Source: Reticulitermes speratus (taxonomy: Eukaryota; Arthropoda; Insecta; Blattodea; Rhinotermitidae). From it: a stretch of 64,000 nt of DNA. The stretch spans positions 3,015,821 through 3,079,820 of the forward strand of contig JAJKFL010000005.1 of assembly GCA_021186555.1 (NCBI GenBank), read 5' to 3'. Below are positions 1 through 11,074 of this stretch, piece by piece. Positions within the stretch are counted from its first letter, which is position 1, and each line of letters starts with the position of its first letter. The position numbers and the translations under genes were made by a program. Under the pieces are notes generated by a model that saw nothing but the letters and a program-made list of their open reading frames with translations, made no database searches and was not told where the DNA came from.

Positions 1-892
1 AGTTAGTTGCAGAATAAATTTAAGTTGTCATTGCAAACAAAGAGCATGCAGGCTTGTATTATGATAAATATGAACGGTTCAGCACTGCATGACTCGAATG
101 CTACAAAATATGTGGAACATTTTGGTATTTTTGCACAGAGGGACATGGCACATTTGGTCACCAACATGTCAAGATGAGGCTATATGCACTGGCTTCCAGA
201 AGTGTCTCAAATAAATGAGTGTGTGCAAATGCTGAAGGATTAGAATTTTATTTACTGTGTTCCACTTTTTTTCAGGAATGCGACTACGGTGTGAAACAAG
301 AGTTGGGTGTAATTTTATTTCATTTTCCAACTGCCTTCCTACACTTCATAGCCTTCCTGTGGTCGCAAGCGTTTCGATGCTTATGTCAGCACCACCTTCA
401 GTGACCTGTGAGCTATCATTAATTTACATATTCATCTGCCAATTACGCAGTTACTCCAATGTACCCTTTGGGTCACACTGTGTTTGGTACATACCCCTAC
501 CGCTGTTCATCTCCCTTCACTTATTTCTATGCACTTCACATTCACACTGCTATTAGTGCACTCACTGTTTATTGCTGTACTGTCAACAAAGGAAAAATGC
601 ACAGCAAATAAGAAAACAAAAGAGAAGGTCAAATACTGTTGTAGTTTTGGATAATGTTTTTCTTCCACATTCTTCAAAAAGGTTTCAGGAAGAACACTGC
701 CAATGGGGAATCCCACAGGGTTACCACCCAGCTGTAACCAATACTGGTTATGTATTTCAAAGTAATTTTGTTGCAGGTGGCAATAATTAGGACTTCATCA
801 ATCATTAGCATTGTGTTGTTTCTTTTCGTCTATATGTTTGCACTGTATTACTTCTCTTACTGGAATGTCTGCACAATATCTAATAACAACAC

Positions 893-923
<31 letters not shown>

Positions 924-1482
924 CACTACCTGGGTACACTGTTCACAGTCCTTGTTACTGTATGTGTATTTTAGGTTCAGTACTGTAGCTCTGAATTCTG
1001 CTGTTTTATATGGATTTACCATCAATCTTAACAGTTTATCTACTTTTCTATCATGCCAAAGAAGTTTTAAACAAAATCTGAAAACATGACAAACTGCTGA
1101 CTCAGCAACACAAACCATAATCACCACATTTCTGGCTAAATATGACACAACTGTCAGTGCCCTCAACATGTACAACAATGTAACTTTTCCTTTTTTCAAG
1201 ACTGAAGTTGGCACTGAATGGGTGGAGACTTGATGACATCATGATTAAAGAATATTCACAGGCTGCACTTACCAATTTCAAATCACAGGACATCAAAGAA
1301 TTGTGCTATCAATGGATTCACTGTGTCATATCATAATGTAACTTGGTTACTTCATATGGAGCACAGAATGAATGCAGTCATCATGGGGAAAAGATACAAT
1401 GCAGACATTAATGGATCACACAATCATTAAAATTTAAACATAAAAATTCAACTATAAGCAAATAATACAGGATGTACTATAC
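1..1482. other. Spacer without recognised gene, left edge
   Basis: I find no exon, RNA gene or recognisable transposon here apart from the TG run at 894-923. All reading frames are short and without family resemblance. If the minus-strand gene at 1483-10648 continues through the possible donor beside 1483, further exons could lie here or beyond the edge, but none is recognisable. Confidence 0.5.
894..923. repeat. (TG)n microsatellite
   Basis: An uninterrupted run of about 15 TG dinucleotides, a simple-sequence repeat. It produces Cys-Val and Thr-His runs in overlapping frames that are not genes. Confidence 0.95.
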
Positions 1483-4400
1483 CACTAAGCGAGGTGGAGC
1501 CTCCTGTCGTGGAGTTCCTGCTGCTGCAGGTGGAGGCCAGTATGTCTTTTTTGGAACAGGAACCCATGAAGTGCGCTCACCATCTTTGCGATGTGACAGT
1601 TCAAGAATAAACTTGCCATCTATGTGAAAAAAGAAGCATGCATGCAGTTTCAGTTCTTTGTACCTCCAGTTAGTAATTTCACAATGTAACTTCTGGAAAA
1701 GAATTGAATCAGGAGACAAAAATAAAAGTTTTCCCTGTGCTTAATTAACCTCCATGTAGGCATGTGGGAGAGTGGAGGCATTGGGTCTACATATTCTTGA
1801 CCTTGGCACTAAACAGAGGCAAGTGGTGTGCTTCATAGCCCAGCTGCTTTACCCCTGAAGAAACAGCCCCCAATATCTTCTGAACAGGAGGCTGGATGGG
1901 CCGCCCATCAGTCTGTACACTAGAGTAGAGAAAAATGTTTTGTCCCTGCCAGGAATTGAACCATGATTGCTTAGTCACCGAGCCCATAGCCTAGTCACTA
2001 CAATGCATGAGCAATATTAATATAATTTGTACTAAAACCAGTTTCTTCAACATCATACTTTGTTCCCAAACCATTTATACCATTTTCAATCCTGCCCACT
2101 GCAGTGGACAATAATTAAATGCCTTTTTTAACACTAAAGATTTTACAACATATTGTGCTCCACATCCATATAAGAAAAGGCATCACATGAAGTATCTTAA
2201 TGCTTTGTCATCTAGTGGCATTACACATAACAGACTGCCAAGTCCACTACCAATCTGACAATGTATCAAAAGGACTATTCGTTCGGTATCCAAAACACTA
2301 TGAAATAAGCCACAAATGCAGAGCAAAGCATGCTTATGTCACGTAACAGATACAATCAACTGTACAGACTGTATAAAAACAATAACCTGGTAATGCATAC
2401 ATCTGTTGAAATAAAAGATTACAGTGGACTGGGAATGTAGTAAGGGTGTTCAACAACAGAAGCCCAAAATGAATTCTGGAAAGAATTCTTGGAGGAAGGA
2501 AGCCCGCTGGAAATCCACGGGAATAGATGGGAAGACAAAGTGCAGATCAATGCTGCCAAATTGGTCAATACAAAAAACTGGCACGCAGCAGCAAGACACA
2601 GGAGTGACTGGAGGAAGAAAACGGGGGAGGTCATGGCTAGGAAACGGGCTGAACAGCCACAGGAGGTGGAGGAGGAGGAGGAGTAAAGGAAAAAGGAGGA
2701 GGGAGGAGAAGGAGAAGAAGAAGAAGAAAAGGAGGAGCGAGAAGAAGAAGAAGAAAATGATGAGGGAGGAGAAGAAGAAAAGGAGGGAGGAGAAGGAGAA
2801 GAAGAAAAGGAGGAGGGAGGAGAAGAAGAAGAAGGAAAGGAAGAAGAAGAAAAAAAAAGTAGGAGGAGGTGATAATCTGCAATTTACATATCCAATTTGT
2901 AAAACCACATCAGAGACCAAACAGACATGACTGAGCAAGGACTATTAACAGGCTTTCAGATTTTTACAAGGGATGTTCAAATGATGACTGTTTTTTTGGT
3001 TTTTACACTGTGTAGTAAAGGTTTGTTCTGATGTTTCGGACAAACGTACTGCATCCATCTTCAGGGATGACAACTTGGTTCAGATGAATGCTGAAGTAAC
3101 TGGCAGAAATTTGTTGATTATATAGGAAGGTTTGAGGCAGTTTTGACCAATCAGAATTACAGAAGGGGGGATGAGGGGACTGGGCTTGTACCGAGCCAAT
3201 GGGGGTTACAAGTTATAAAAACGGCCATTTTCAGGGCCACCAGTGGGAAATGTGCAGTTGATGCTAACATTCAGTTAATTTAACCCAATTACAAGCTGAT
3301 GGCTATCAAAAATTTTAAATGTGAAGACTGATCATCCCTTTTATTTTTGTGTTTTGTAAACTAACTGTCATTAAAGCTATATACAGAATCAGAAGACCAT
3401 CTTAATCAGTCTCTATTACCCAGGGCTATCTAAACCACATGCATCTCCTCCAGTACCTTATATCACCTGTCTAATGAATCAGCCAAGCCACTGCTATACC
3501 ACCACAGGGTATGACATAATTAATGCCAAATCCTACCACTGGACACAATTCTAAGCCATTTCAAGCTTCCTTACAAAGTGTTACTCCTAAAGTGTTAATT
3601 CTTAATAAAGAATTCAAATACAGTGGCAGGCTGTGAACCCAGACCAGTCCATGTGGGATTTGTGGTGGAGAGAGTGGCACTGTGACAGGATTTTCTCTGA
3701 GTACTTAGGTTTTCTCCTGTCAGTATCATCCCACCAATGCTTCATACCATTTATTTGCCTACTACCGATGAGCAGCTGCCAGCATCGTTAAACAACATGC
3801 TTCTATTCATTCATTCTTTCACCTATTACTGATGCTACATAATTTTAGCAACCAACGGCATCATTAAGAAACATGTGTATATTTTCCAGTGCGTAAGATA
3901 CAGATTTTCTTGGAACACGCTACCTAGAATGTCGGTGTCTGAAGCTACAGGAAGCTTTCATTCCCAAAATCTTCCCTCTACAAGCTGAGTGAATTTCATA
4001 GTTGAGAAAATATGCTACCAAATCTCAGCAGCAATTAAACTAATAACATCCCCAATAAAGCGAATATGCACAGTGTTACAGTTCAATTGCTGACAGAAAT
4101 TTTCACGCTCATACCACATTTTCTCACAAAATGGAACTGAAATGAAATGGTACAGTGAATAGTGGGGAGAACGTGAAAGAAATGGTCACAATTTATTTGG
4201 ATTCCAGTAGTTGCCTAAGGAGACTAAGGAAAAACTCACGGTATGATAATACTTGAAAGATCTGAGGTTCTCATAAAGAAGTGCTGAGGATTCAGATCTT
4301 CTGGAATGTGATGCTGTGTTGTTGGGCAAGTAGTTCCCAACATTTTGAAGGAACATAATGCCTTCATCTTCAGGGTCAAGCAGTCCAAGACCCTGAAGTT

Positions 4401-7400
4401 AAATGCACTATAATCCTTTGATATGCCAGGAACTACTCACCCCAAAACCCCAAAGCATATACACATTACAAATTCTCTTAAATTTCACCCCAGTAAATTT
4501 TTTAACTGCTACTATGAAGTGAGCTTATGCATTATGCAGCAGTCTGGTCATAAAGGCTGAGCCCTGTGGTGCTACTGGTATTATAGTTTACCCATGCAAT
4601 AAGCAGTATAAATTAAGGCATACAGAGTCACTACCAACAAAGAACCAAATGAAACTGCTGCATGCTAATGAAGAGAAACTGAATGAAATCAGTTTTAGAA
4701 GTCACCTTGCAGACGAGACAGAAACTTTAAATTTCAAACATCATGTTCATTTTATTTCCTTGTACGGGTGGATTACGCCCTGAGAAGGGCCATAAATGGA
4801 TGGACAGTGGAGGTTGATTACTGTCCAGTAACCAAGCAGGGTGTTGGTGCTTTCAAAACAGCAGAATGGGGGGAAAAAGGTGAAGTAATATATAGAGGAT
4901 AGCCTCTACCACCGAACCATGCACAGCAGTATGGCCAGCACCACTGGTCACTATGCAGTGCCAATGTTACACACCACACAGCGAGCAGCCCAGCAACAAA
5001 ATCCGGGCTTGGATAAAGTGTGGTAAGGTGGGAAGATGGGGCTGTTGCATTGTGTGGGCATCAGCATATATGTCATCCAACCACCGTTTTTCATTATGCA
5101 TATGTTTATCAATTGGTATATTGTAAGCTAATATGCTAAGGATGATGATTTAAGTAGTAATTAATTCCTGAATATAAAGAGATAATAATGATGTTACAAA
5201 ATAGTTAAAAAGTGGTTTGAATCTACAGTTAAGACACTTGTAAATAATGTTAAGATTCCCATCAAAAATTTCATGGATGCTTATACAGGATAGGGTTTTA
5301 AGTTTCATATTTCAACTTCCAAATTTACTCTATTTACAAATTACTATTTTCAGTGCCTGAATATAAAACTCTACAGACATGAATAACACAGATCTGTCCA
5401 GATTCGCTGTAGTCTGGGTTAAGTTTTAATTGTAATTTATTGAACTAGTGATTGGATTCTGTTAAGATTCTCCTTACAATTTTATGGAACTGCTCAAAGG
5501 AGCAACCCCAGTTGATCTACTTGGATTTGTCTACAGGCGGTACTACAGGAGTGTTGGGTTAGTTGGGTATATGCAGTTACAAAGCACACATCATGTTCTG
5601 TCTACTGTGAACCGAAGGAAAACACTGTTCTTCATAGAATATTCACACTATACTTTGACGCTGTCCAAGACAAGAAACCGAGGAGTTGTCTGTGATGAAT
5701 ATTGAATACTTCCATCATCATCTTCATCAGACTAACTGAAGAAACGATTTTTGCAGGTAAACACACAAACATGATTTTATAAGAGTACCATTCGCTCCCT
5801 CTAAATGCCTGCAATATGACACCCACTCTCTTGTATGCCAAGCTGTATGCATGCTACTTGCACACACACAGTGCCATAAGACTGTGGCTGGACTCTAGTG
5901 GTCCAAGTATTGGTAACCCCAGTGGGCATGAGAAACTCAGACTCAGACTCGTCATCCTGAATAGCTCAGAAGTTTGTGAGAAGCTCTCGGATGCTTGCAC
6001 TCTGTTAATACAATACAGTGACCAGTCACATTATGCAAACCACTGGCTTCTTTGGGGGCTAGTAATGATATACAAAACCAAATTCAGTAACAGACTGAGA
6101 AACCTTGCTATGTTAGAGCTGGTAACAAGATAAAACTTAAAACGAGCAACAAGTATATATACAGTAACTATCATCCATAATAATCACATGTCACAAGAGA
6201 ATACATCCTTAAATTACATGTTGAAGGAACTTCTTGAATCCACTTTACCACCACCTGCAAGTAGCACAGCTGTGAACCTCTCAAACCCATTTTACCATCA
6301 GTTACAAGCTTTTGAGCTATGCACATTCCCCCACGTGTACGTTCACTCTACTTGTCATTCCCGTCAACAAATTACAGGCATCATATTTTCTTATCAAAAG
6401 TCCTCCCTCTATTTTTAACTACGGAGTTTTCTATCACAGTGTTACCAAAACCTTTTGTTTCTGCAGCAGCACCTTTTTTCAAAAAGCTTGACAGATCCCC
6501 AGAGCAGCAAAATCAAATGAAAATCTCATCAAATACACTGCAGTACAGCATAACTGAGTGGGCGCTACGGGCAGGATGGTCCAGGGATCAAATCCCAGTG
6601 GGGGCAAGATTTTCCGCACCCACCCAGATTGGCCCTGGGGCCCACCCAGCCTCCTATACAATGGATACTGGGTCTCTTTCCCGGGGGTAAAGCAGCCGGG
6701 ACGTGGCACTGACCACAAACTCCCACCTAACACCAAGGTTAAAGAAAGAGTAGAGCTATACCCTTACTCCCCCTCTGGGCCTTCATGGCCTGTTCTAGGG
6801 TGAACTTTACCTTTACCTTAGAGCATAACTGAACTAAATTAATTGGTTTCAGGTAACCTTTACTGTGACATCAGCAATTTATTTGGATTCTCTTTTTTAA
6901 ATCATTATTCTACAGGGGGTTTCATACATATGGTTTACTGGCAATTAAAGCTAACACACAATTAAGATAACTTCATATTTGTGAGATCTGACATCCTCAC
7001 AGTGGTGCTGCTGAAGACTCAAGTCTTCTGGGACATGACATTGTGTCATTGGGTAACTAGTTCTCAGTGTTTTGAAGGATTGTGGTACCTCCATCTGCAG
7101 GGTCAAGCACCAGGAACCACTCGCTCAATGACACAGTGTCATATCCTGGAACACTCAAATCTTCAGCTTCCTAATCCTCTAAATGAAATATTACACATTC
7201 CAGAATTAAAATCTGTCATTAAAGTCTTCCTCACCTGGAAACCTTTAATATGGGAGGGCTCCACGGAGCAGTGTGGAAACTGCTGTTCTGCCTCACTGAC
7301 ATTAAATCAAATAACAGTCTTTAAACTTAATGCAGAAACCCAGAAATTATGTTATTATGCTTCAACTGTCTATATAAGCTCAACTGGCATAGTGACTAGG

Positions 7401-10400
7401 CTACATCCCGATGATCCGGGATTAAATTCCTGGAAAGGGTAAGAGATTTTTCTCATCTCCAAAACATCCATACCAGCTCTGAGGCCCACCTATCCTCCTA
7501 TCCAGTGGGTACCAGGGAGTCTTTCCCCACAGTGAAGTGGCTGAGGCATGTGTCTGATCACTCATCTCCACCTAATACCGAGTTACAAATGAGTGGAGCG
7601 GAGCTATACCTCTACTTCCCCTACACACTTTTACGGCAGGCACCAAGACAACCTTAATTTTACCTTTATCTTGGGCTAATTAGTGGTATATGAATTATTC
7701 ATCTACCATGACAACAATCAGGTATTGCTTCTAGCTCCGGATGGCATTTGTCATCCTGTCTGTCAAAGCTATGTTTAGAGACAGGTGACATCAATTACTC
7801 TAGATCTCTTATGCTATGTTTGACATAAAATATGTTACAAATTAACAAACAAAATCAATTCTGCGAACATTTTTATGTTCTCAACACTAAAACTCTTGAT
7901 GAAAATGACTCATTTTGAATCACTTCCAGGAATTTTAAGCAACGTTAGAAGGTAAGTTCTTTGAAGTTGACAGCACTCACTTAAGGCTCATGATGATATA
8001 TGTTCTGTTACAGACTCGATCTCGTTACTTCACAAATGGTACACAGCTCCATACAATGTGAATGACAAATATGAAGTCACTGCCGAATCACTCTCTAAAG
8101 ACGCACCAGACGGCACGAAAACTGGTGAAAATATCTGTGGAAGGCTATCAACAATTCTTAAGCAATATAAGCCACTGTTACAGCCGCAGACTTAGGTTCA
8201 ACCCATGGGAGAGTTAGAATGAAGATAAGTGATATTACTATTTTTATAATTAGTTTAGAGATTTAATATGGCATTGGCAGAGTTTACGTTCAGTGAAAAA
8301 AGAAAAGAGCTATTGTTTTGTCATAGCAGCATTTACGTAACTAGCAACAGAGTGTTATTTCACATTTTTAGATTTGGAGAGACACACTGGTGGTAAACAG
8401 ATGGCGACCTTAGCTTAGCATGGGTATAAAGCATCCGTTTTACTGGTAATTCCACCCAATGGTTTTTCTGGAATGTCCGAGTAGGACAGTTCTTGCTGGG
8501 AATTTCCACAGAGACCAACAGCCAAATTATTGGTTCAAAGAGAGACTGGAACTTCGAACATTCAGAATTTCAACCTATGATGTCTAGAAAGGTTTGTTGA
8601 TTAGCCAATCAGAATATTAGTTATTTTTACCAGATTTTAAACTAGGGATTTCCACACGATGCGCAGCTTGGGAACACCAACTCAGTGGCAGTTTGGTTTT
8701 CAAGCAGTTCAGATATGTTCCACATTGCTCAGAAATTTTCAAACTCAAGTAACGAGTGCAAGAAGGGTTGATATTAAGCAATTTCATTGTATCTGACAGA
8801 ATTAATTAAGTGCTATTGCTGCTTATTTACAGCTAATTAAAGTGTAATCAGTTACAATGCAAGAAGTTACATTCATTAATAATATTCAGTGAACCAAATG
8901 AATGAGGTTTTATGCATTTCATTTGTGAAGTGGTAGCAAACTGGTACACTATGTTGTTCTGCAGTCACATGCATACTCCCAATGAGAAATGTCTCATGAC
9001 TTTATTGGCCAAACTAAGCTAGTGAAATCCAATCTTAGCTCTTTACCTAACCACCTGTTCACAAGATCCATGATACAAAAATCCTCTCCACCACTTATAC
9101 CTCATTACTGGTGCCCTAGCAAACAGTACTGATGTCATCAGAGGAGCTCAATCAGGAATAAAGGTGAGAGCAGAGTTAAGATTGGAAAGAGGGGCAAGAC
9201 TGTGGATTAAGTCAATCAGTTTAACCATATGCAGATCACGTTATTTGACAGGGAAACCCAAAGTCTTTTTAAATCAATGCAAGGTACAAGGAATTAAATA
9301 TATCACAAATGAGAAATGGTTTTTCCATGACACACTTCACTGAGAGGTAATAAACAAAACTGTTCTCAACAAAAACTACATTGTAATCTCACCTGCAAAA
9401 TTTATGAACTTTATGTGACAAAGATCTTTGCACCACAGTTCATACTGTATTTTCAAGTATGTGGGTGCTGAACACAGTAATGTTAGCATTACAATTCATA
9501 CAGGCAAAATACAGAAAAGGAATATTCTTGCAATTGAAAGACAAAACCCAGAAAACTGACATGGTGCATCATTTTGGCCCATATTATGGAAAATCTACAT
9601 AAAATAAATGCTATTAATTCAAGGAAAGTACATTCAAAACCAATGTATAGACAAGAAATTTACATATTCTTCTACTCTGCCACAAGCACAGGGAAGTTAT
9701 ACCGCAGCTAATAAGTACAGCAAGAGTGTGCTGTGCAACAACTCAACAGGGCAAAGACTTCTATAGTAACATTATTACCAAACTGTAATAAGAATTCTGT
9801 CATTAATTTCAAGAGAGTAGAACATGAAATTCTATTGCTGCTGTGTTCTTTCTTCTTCAGTACGGAAAAGGCCCCAGTAAACTTCGGCTGGATATGACTG
9901 ACCTGCTGTCATTGAGAACTAAAGTGTAACTTTGTGAAGAATGAAAATATTTTTGCTACTGTTAAGTGATTCAAAATACAATCTTTTAAACGACTTTTGG
10001 ACGGAACTGTTAACACGATTTCTGTCCACACATACCTGTAAACTAACTTCTTCTGTAAGGAAGGGCAGTAACTGTAGAGTTAATGACTGTGGGTACTGAA
10101 AACTTAGTTGCAGTCTTGCACACTGTAAATCCATATATACACCGAATATCGGCAAACCTGTTAAACACTGCAAGCAGCAGTATCTGTTGCATTATCCTGT
10201 GACTACTGCCAATAACTGTGTCTTAAGTTAGGTAGGTTATAGGTCTTTGCTTGTTTAAAAGGGTACTTTAAAAATGTGTTTCCACATTGCATTATGACCT
10301 CTTCCTGGCCCAGCAAACCAAACGAAATTTCGTATTAGCCCCATCATGGAAAAGTTTGCCCACTCTTGCTTTAGTGGTTACATATTAGGACAGTATTCTG

Positions 10401-10648
10401 AGTTTCTCCTACTTGCCTTGGTTATATTTATGTACCAAAGAAATAATACCTTTAAAAAACTTGAGTCTACCCCCAGCAATTGAACAGGATCTATCAGGAT
10501 CTGCAGTGGCTGTCAAGTTCGGGCTTTGGGCCCCATCGACGTTGCCATGTCCAAAGACCCTCTTGCTTCCACTGGGTACATCTCCATTCATGCTCCTTTC
10601 TTCGGTCATTTTGGCACATGATGCAGAGGCTTTTTCTTGCACTCGCAT
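1483..10648 (-). CDS. Unidentified conserved-looking gene, at least two coding exons
   Basis: I do not recognise this gene. The first coding exon is 10450-10648: an in-frame stop lies 24 nt upstream of the ATG at 10648, and a second in-frame ATG lies at 10607-10609. It ends with AAAG|GTATTATT. A second exon, 1483-1619, follows a pyrimidine-rich acceptor ending CATAG. Joining them restores a codon (G+AT = Asp) and gives a smooth stretch GRLKFFKDGKFILELSHRKD followed by WVPVPKKTYWPPP, rich in basic and Pro residues. The second exon either stops at 1477-1479 (about 113 residues in all) or leaves through a weak donor GTG|GTATAG into exons not seen. The roughly 8.8 kb intron is full of repeats, so undetected exons are possible. 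It is head to head with eIF4A3, with 426 bp between start codons. No domain or signal peptide is visible. Confidence 0.55.
1740..2005 (-). repeat. tRNA-derived SINE, family A, degraded
   Basis: On the minus strand the copy reads from a tRNA-like head (CTAGTGACTA near 2000; a box-B-like GGTTCAATTCC near 1955) into the shared body: a run ending in AAAATGTTTT, a Pro/Gly-coding GC-rich stretch, then the 3' part. The same body occurs at least eight more times in the window in both orientations. Confidence 0.75.
2655..2865. repeat. Homopurine GGA/GAA tract
   Basis: About 210 bp of nearly pure purine on the plus strand (GGA, GAA and GAG repeats). Long open frames of poly-Glu/Lys on one strand and poly-Phe/Leu on the other are a by-product of composition. 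Such tracts can form triplex DNA; no function is implied. Confidence 0.9.
2990..3120 (-). repeat. Degenerate hammerhead-type repeat (Penelope/retrozyme-like)
   Basis: On the minus strand, 3026-3072 contains CTGAAGA, an extra T, a wobble-paired stem II, then CCGAAACATC. The core letters are present but flanking stem I does not pair, so it is probably inactive. It continues into a run ending near 2990 in A-rich sequence. No matching second arm was found. Confidence 0.5.
3611..3805 (+). repeat. SINE-like repeat, family C
   Basis: A plus-strand copy of a repeat also present at 18385-18522 (plus) and 52575-52770 (minus). Shared landmarks are a box-B-like GTGAACCCAGACC start, GGGATTTGTGGTGG, CACCAATGCT followed by CATAC, and a 3' end near GTTAAACAACAT. 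The tRNA-like box B suggests a Pol III-derived SINE. Confidence 0.6.
4259..4460 (-). repeat. Fold-back repeat with degenerate hammerhead core
   Basis: Two arms in opposite orientation each carry a remnant of the same core: minus-strand GACCCTGAAGATGAAGG at 4336-4377 and a plus-strand copy beginning GACCCTGAAG at 4388. Stem II (GAAGG with CCTTC) survives in the first copy, but GAAA has become AAAA. The shared tail ends at the left (4259). No clear target duplication was found. Confidence 0.6.
4461..6545. other. Intronic DNA without recognised features
   Basis: Lies inside the long intron of the minus-strand gene at 1483-10648. A few open frames of 60-105 codons occur (for example 5484-5705 and 5816-6133), but none shows family resemblance, splice structure or codon bias that I can support. 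Confidence 0.4.
6548..6825 (+). repeat. tRNA-derived SINE, family A, well preserved
   Basis: A plus-strand copy. The tRNA-like box B region GGGATCAAATCCCAGTG is near 6585, followed by AAGATTTTCC, the GC-rich body (CCTGGGGCCCACCC), and the 3' end with GAACTTTACCTTTACCTT near 6820. A simple CTTTACCTT repeat closes it, as expected of a SINE 3' terminus. Confidence 0.85.
6982..7172 (-). repeat. Fold-back repeat with degenerate hammerhead core
   Basis: The arms are CAAGTCTTCTGGGACATGAC on the left and its imperfect complement ending CTCAAATCTTCAGC on the right. The minus-strand core reads GACCCTGCAGATGGAGG, then CCTTC, then AAAACA, so stem II persists with one wobble pair but the GAAA is lost. 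The tail lies at the left (6982-7015), giving a minus-strand orientation. Confidence 0.65.
7380..7690 (+). repeat. tRNA-derived SINE, family A
   Basis: The head CATAGTGACTAGGCTAC is followed by a box-B-like GGGATTAAATTCCTGG, AAGAGATTTTTCTC, the usual Pro-rich body and a 3' end AATTTTACCTTTATCTT. Same family as the copies at 6548 and 17180. Confidence 0.85.
7691..10449. other. Intronic DNA without recognised features
   Basis: The remainder of the long intron of the minus-strand gene. It is AT-rich, with no repeat family that I can name and no exon with convincing splice sites. Confidence 0.4.
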
Positions 10649-11074
10649 TTCTTCTATCCCATTCTCTTGTCACGGTCACTTTAATCTTAAATAAAACATG
10701 CTATAACTGCCCAAGCTTCGGGCTGTTACCGAATTATGCTCCATCGCCTGGTATATGGAAAGGCTCCTTCGTTTACTTGTCCATGTTCGATAGTCCACCT
10801 GCTGAGAATGAATGGAAAACTACAACGTATAAGCATACCAAATGGAATATACAAGAAAGGAAGTAATGATTAAGGTAATTTGAATCCAGTAATTCCGACC
10901 TGCATGAAACTTATACGTAAAACCATGTGGAATGTTTGAAATTCCAATGCCGAAAAATGAAATATTTTACTCACCCCGTCAACATTCCACTATTCCCCTG
11001 TTCCCTAGTTCATTCACACCCAGCGGCCATTGCTGTTCCATCATCGTCGTTCCTTCATTTACTTAGTGAGAAAG
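10649..11074. promoter_or_regulatory. Candidate bidirectional promoter, unidentified gene / eIF4A3
   Basis: The 426 bp between the divergent start codons must contain both 5' UTRs and both promoters, unless upstream non-coding exons exist. I see no convincing TATA box placed for either gene. A head-to-head arrangement with under 1 kb spacing is typical of housekeeping promoters. This is inferred from gene layout only. Confidence 0.5.

Noticed and set aside
798..1214. 138-codon minus-strand frame
   Set aside because: It runs through the TG microsatellite (a Thr-His run) and has no family resemblance or splice structure.
1477..1719. Minus-strand frame containing RYKELKL considered as the last exon of SF3B2
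   Set aside because: The resemblance to the SF3B2 C-terminus is superficial and lies in the intron side of that frame. The true last exon, ending KKYKEFKF with stop, is at 33554-33622 with a proper acceptor and phase.
2424..2938. Long Lys/Glu-rich and Phe/Leu-rich frames on the two strands
   Set aside because: Pure by-product of the homopurine tract; no domain, no splice sites, low complexity.
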